DNA of 64,000 nucleotides from Ornithinibacillus xuwenensis. Lineage in GTDB: Bacteria > Bacillota > Bacilli > Bacillales > Amphibacillaceae. The notes beneath the pieces are model-generated. The model made no database searches. It was not told the origin of the DNA and was given only the letters and a program-made list of their open reading frames with translations. The stretch spans positions 620,001-684,000 of the forward strand of contig NZ_JBDIML010000002.1 of assembly GCF_039614845.1 (NCBI RefSeq). Reading direction: 5' to 3'. Below, piece by piece: positions 62,700-64,000 of this stretch (within the stretch, counting starts at the first letter, position 1; each line of letters opens with the position of its first letter). Both the position numbers and the translations under genes were made by a program.

Positions 62700-63866
62700 A
62701 TGAAAAAATACCTTTTAATCGTATATAAAATTTTATTTAAATTAGCTGGTGTTTTATTGCCAGTAAATTCAAAGTTAATCATTTTTGAGAGCTTCCATGG
62801 AAAACAGTATAGTGATAATCCAAGAGCTATTTTTGAATATATTAATCAAAATTATCCGGATTATATATGTTACTGGAGTGTAAACAAGCACTATACAGGG
62901 GTATTTGATGACTACAAGGACATAAAGCAGGTTAGAAGACTTTCTTTAAAATGGTTATTTTTAATGAATCGCGCAAACTATTGGGTTACAAACAGTAGGT
63001 TACCCCTCTGGATAACAAAACCAAAAAAGACGGTCTATTTGCAAACCTGGCATGGAACTCCGTTAAAACGTTTGGCAGCGGATATGGAAGAAGTTCATAT
63101 GCCTGGTACTAATACTGAAAAATATAAAGAGAACTTTATTAAGGAAGCAAGTAAGTGGGATTATCTTATCTCGCCTAATGATTATTCATCAAAGATCTTT
63201 AAGCGTGCATTTAAATTCAATAAATCATTAATTGAAACAGGATATCCTAGAAATGATTACCTAATAAATTCTAATGACGACAAAATTATTGAAAAAGTTA
63301 AATCAGATAATAACTTGCCTCAAGACAAAAAGGTTATCCTTTATGCGCCTACATGGAGGGATAATGAATTTTATGATAAGGGAAAATATAAGTTTCAAAT
63401 TCAATTAGATTTAAAAAGATTACAAAACGAATTAGGTCAGGAATACATTGTTTTATTGAGAATGCATTACTTAGTAGCTGAGCAACTTGACTTGTCTGAA
63501 TTCAAAGGTTTTGTATATGACTTCTCAAGCTATGAGGATATTCGTGATTTATATTTGATTTCGGATGTGTTGATTACAGACTATTCTTCAGTGTTTTTCG
63601 ATTATGCGAATTTGAAACGTCCTATGATTTTTTATGTATATGATTTAGAAATATACCGTGATAAACTACGTGGGTTTTATTTTGACTTTGAAAATGAAGC
63701 TCCAGGACCTTTAGTAAAGACTACAGATGAAGTTATTGATGTAATAAAAAATTTAGATGCTTTAGAATATGAGCAGTCGGAAGAAATGAACGAATTCTAT
63801 AATAAATTCTGCTATTTAGAAGATGGGAATGCTAGTGAAAGAGTGGTAGAACAAGTATTTCGTTAA
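62700..63866 (+). CDS. TagB/TagF-type CDP-glycerol glycerophosphotransferase
   Basis: 388 aa. Short N-terminal amphipathic/hydrophobic helix (LLIVYKILFKLAGVLLPV), IFESFHGKQYSDNPRAIFEY, TWHGTPLKRLAADM (catalytic-type His), ETGYPRNDYL, ILYAPTWRDNEF, LLRMHYLVA and ITDYSSVFFDYANLKRPMIFY. A primase/polymerase closer to standard TagF/TagB enzymes than the two proteins before it. It starts 34 nt after the previous gene and is followed by a terminator and probable tagG. Confidence 0.86.
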   Translation: MKKYLLIVYKILFKLAGVLLPVNSKLIIFESFHGKQYSDNPRAIFEYINQNYPDYICYWSVNKHYTGVFDDYKDIKQVRRLSLKWLFLMNRANYWVTNSRLPLWITKPKKTVYLQTWHGTPLKRLAADMEEVHMPGTNTEKYKENFIKEASKWDYLISPNDYSSKIFKRAFKFNKSLIETGYPRNDYLINSNDDKIIEKVKSDNNLPQDKKVILYAPTWRDNEFYDKGKYKFQIQLDLKRLQNELGQEYIVLLRMHYLVAEQLDLSEFKGFVYDFSSYEDIRDLYLISDVLITDYSSVFFDYANLKRPMIFYVYDLEIYRDKLRGFYFDFENEAPGPLVKTTDEVIDVIKNLDALEYEQSEEMNEFYNKFCYLEDGNASERVVEQVFR

Positions 63867-63900
63867 CAATTATAGACTACAATTGTTTTTTTGTTTTTTT
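63865..63900 (+). terminator. Terminator after the last complete gene
   Basis: AACAATT/AATTGTT stem with a 9-nt loop and long T tract. Confidence 0.75.
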
Positions 63901-63957
63901 GCTTGTATAATTTAGAAGCATGTTAAATGGCTGATAAAGTTTTGAAAGGATATTTTT

Positions 63958-64000
63958 ATGAAATCTGCTCTTACAGTTCTAAAAGAACAAATCAATCATT
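63958..64000 (+). CDS. tagG: Start of a probable teichoic acid ABC transporter permease (TagG), truncated by window end
   Basis: ATG behind GAAAGGA, encoding MKSALTVLKEQINH before the window ends. This matches the start of TagG permeases as I recall them, and the position after teichoic polymerase genes fits. Only 14 residues are visible. Confidence 0.5.
   Translation, partial: MKSALTVLKEQINH

Overview
The window is low-GC DNA from an endospore-forming, flagellated member of the Bacillaceae. The evidence is spoIID, spoIIQ and spoIIID, mbl with flhO/flhP and fabZ in a Bacillus-like order, AGGAGG ribosome sites, many TTG/GTG starts, and a large teichoic-acid region. Gene content recalls Oceanobacillus/Ornithinibacillus/Virgibacillus-type genera, but that is inference. 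A run of 90 Ns at 33535-33624 shows the source is a gapped assembly.

Layout. (1) 1-90: tail of a hairpin-repeat array. (2) 471-11090: complete dpp-ykf operon (DppA, DppBCDE/YkfD transporter, YkfA, YkfB, YkfC) for import and breakdown of cell-wall peptides, with an extra serine hydrolase gene after dppA. (3) 11165-12284: array of about 22 units of a 52-bp repeat, each with a CATGA...TCATG hairpin. (4) 12.5-22.3 kb: core block spoIID, spoIIQ, an AimR-family (arbitrium-like) TPR receptor followed by a tiny secreted pro-peptide, spoIIID, mbl, flhO, flhP, an EpuA-like membrane protein, fabZ and a lipoprotein. (5) 22.3-29.7 kb: YjfB-like protein, CNNM/CBS membrane protein, the two ThrE-type exporter halves on either side of a PAS-GGDEF-EAL gene, a duplicated ATP-synthase c-subunit-like protein, and tagO. 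(6) 29.7-34.6 kb: accessory island with a SigO/RsoA-like two-part sigma factor plus YvrJ, unknown small proteins, a frameshifted tyrosine recombinase, and a second 52-bp-unit array of about 30 units that starts inside the recombinase 3' end. (7) 34.9-40.4 kb: Vpr-like subtilase, APC permease and a small membrane protein. (8) 40.5-64 kb: cell-envelope region with two tagD-tagB-type modules, a second TagO paralogue, a glycerophosphodiesterase, an operon of SLH-glucosaminidase, lipid flippase, DUF5693, csaB and a GH26-like glycosidase, a 1260-residue secreted glucosaminidase with six PA14-like modules, three further glycerophosphotransferase-type polymerases, and the first codons of a probable tagG.

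How it fits together. The dpp-ykf products recycle murein peptides. The tag genes make CDP-glycerol, start the lipid-linked polymer with TagO, and polymerise and export it. CsaB pyruvylates a secondary polymer to which the SLH-domain glucosaminidase can bind. The most unusual items are the phage-free AimR-like receptor/peptide pair between sporulation genes, the recurrent 52-bp hairpin arrays (same orientation at three sites, two of them bracketing the dpp-ykf operon), and the two-part sigma factor locus.
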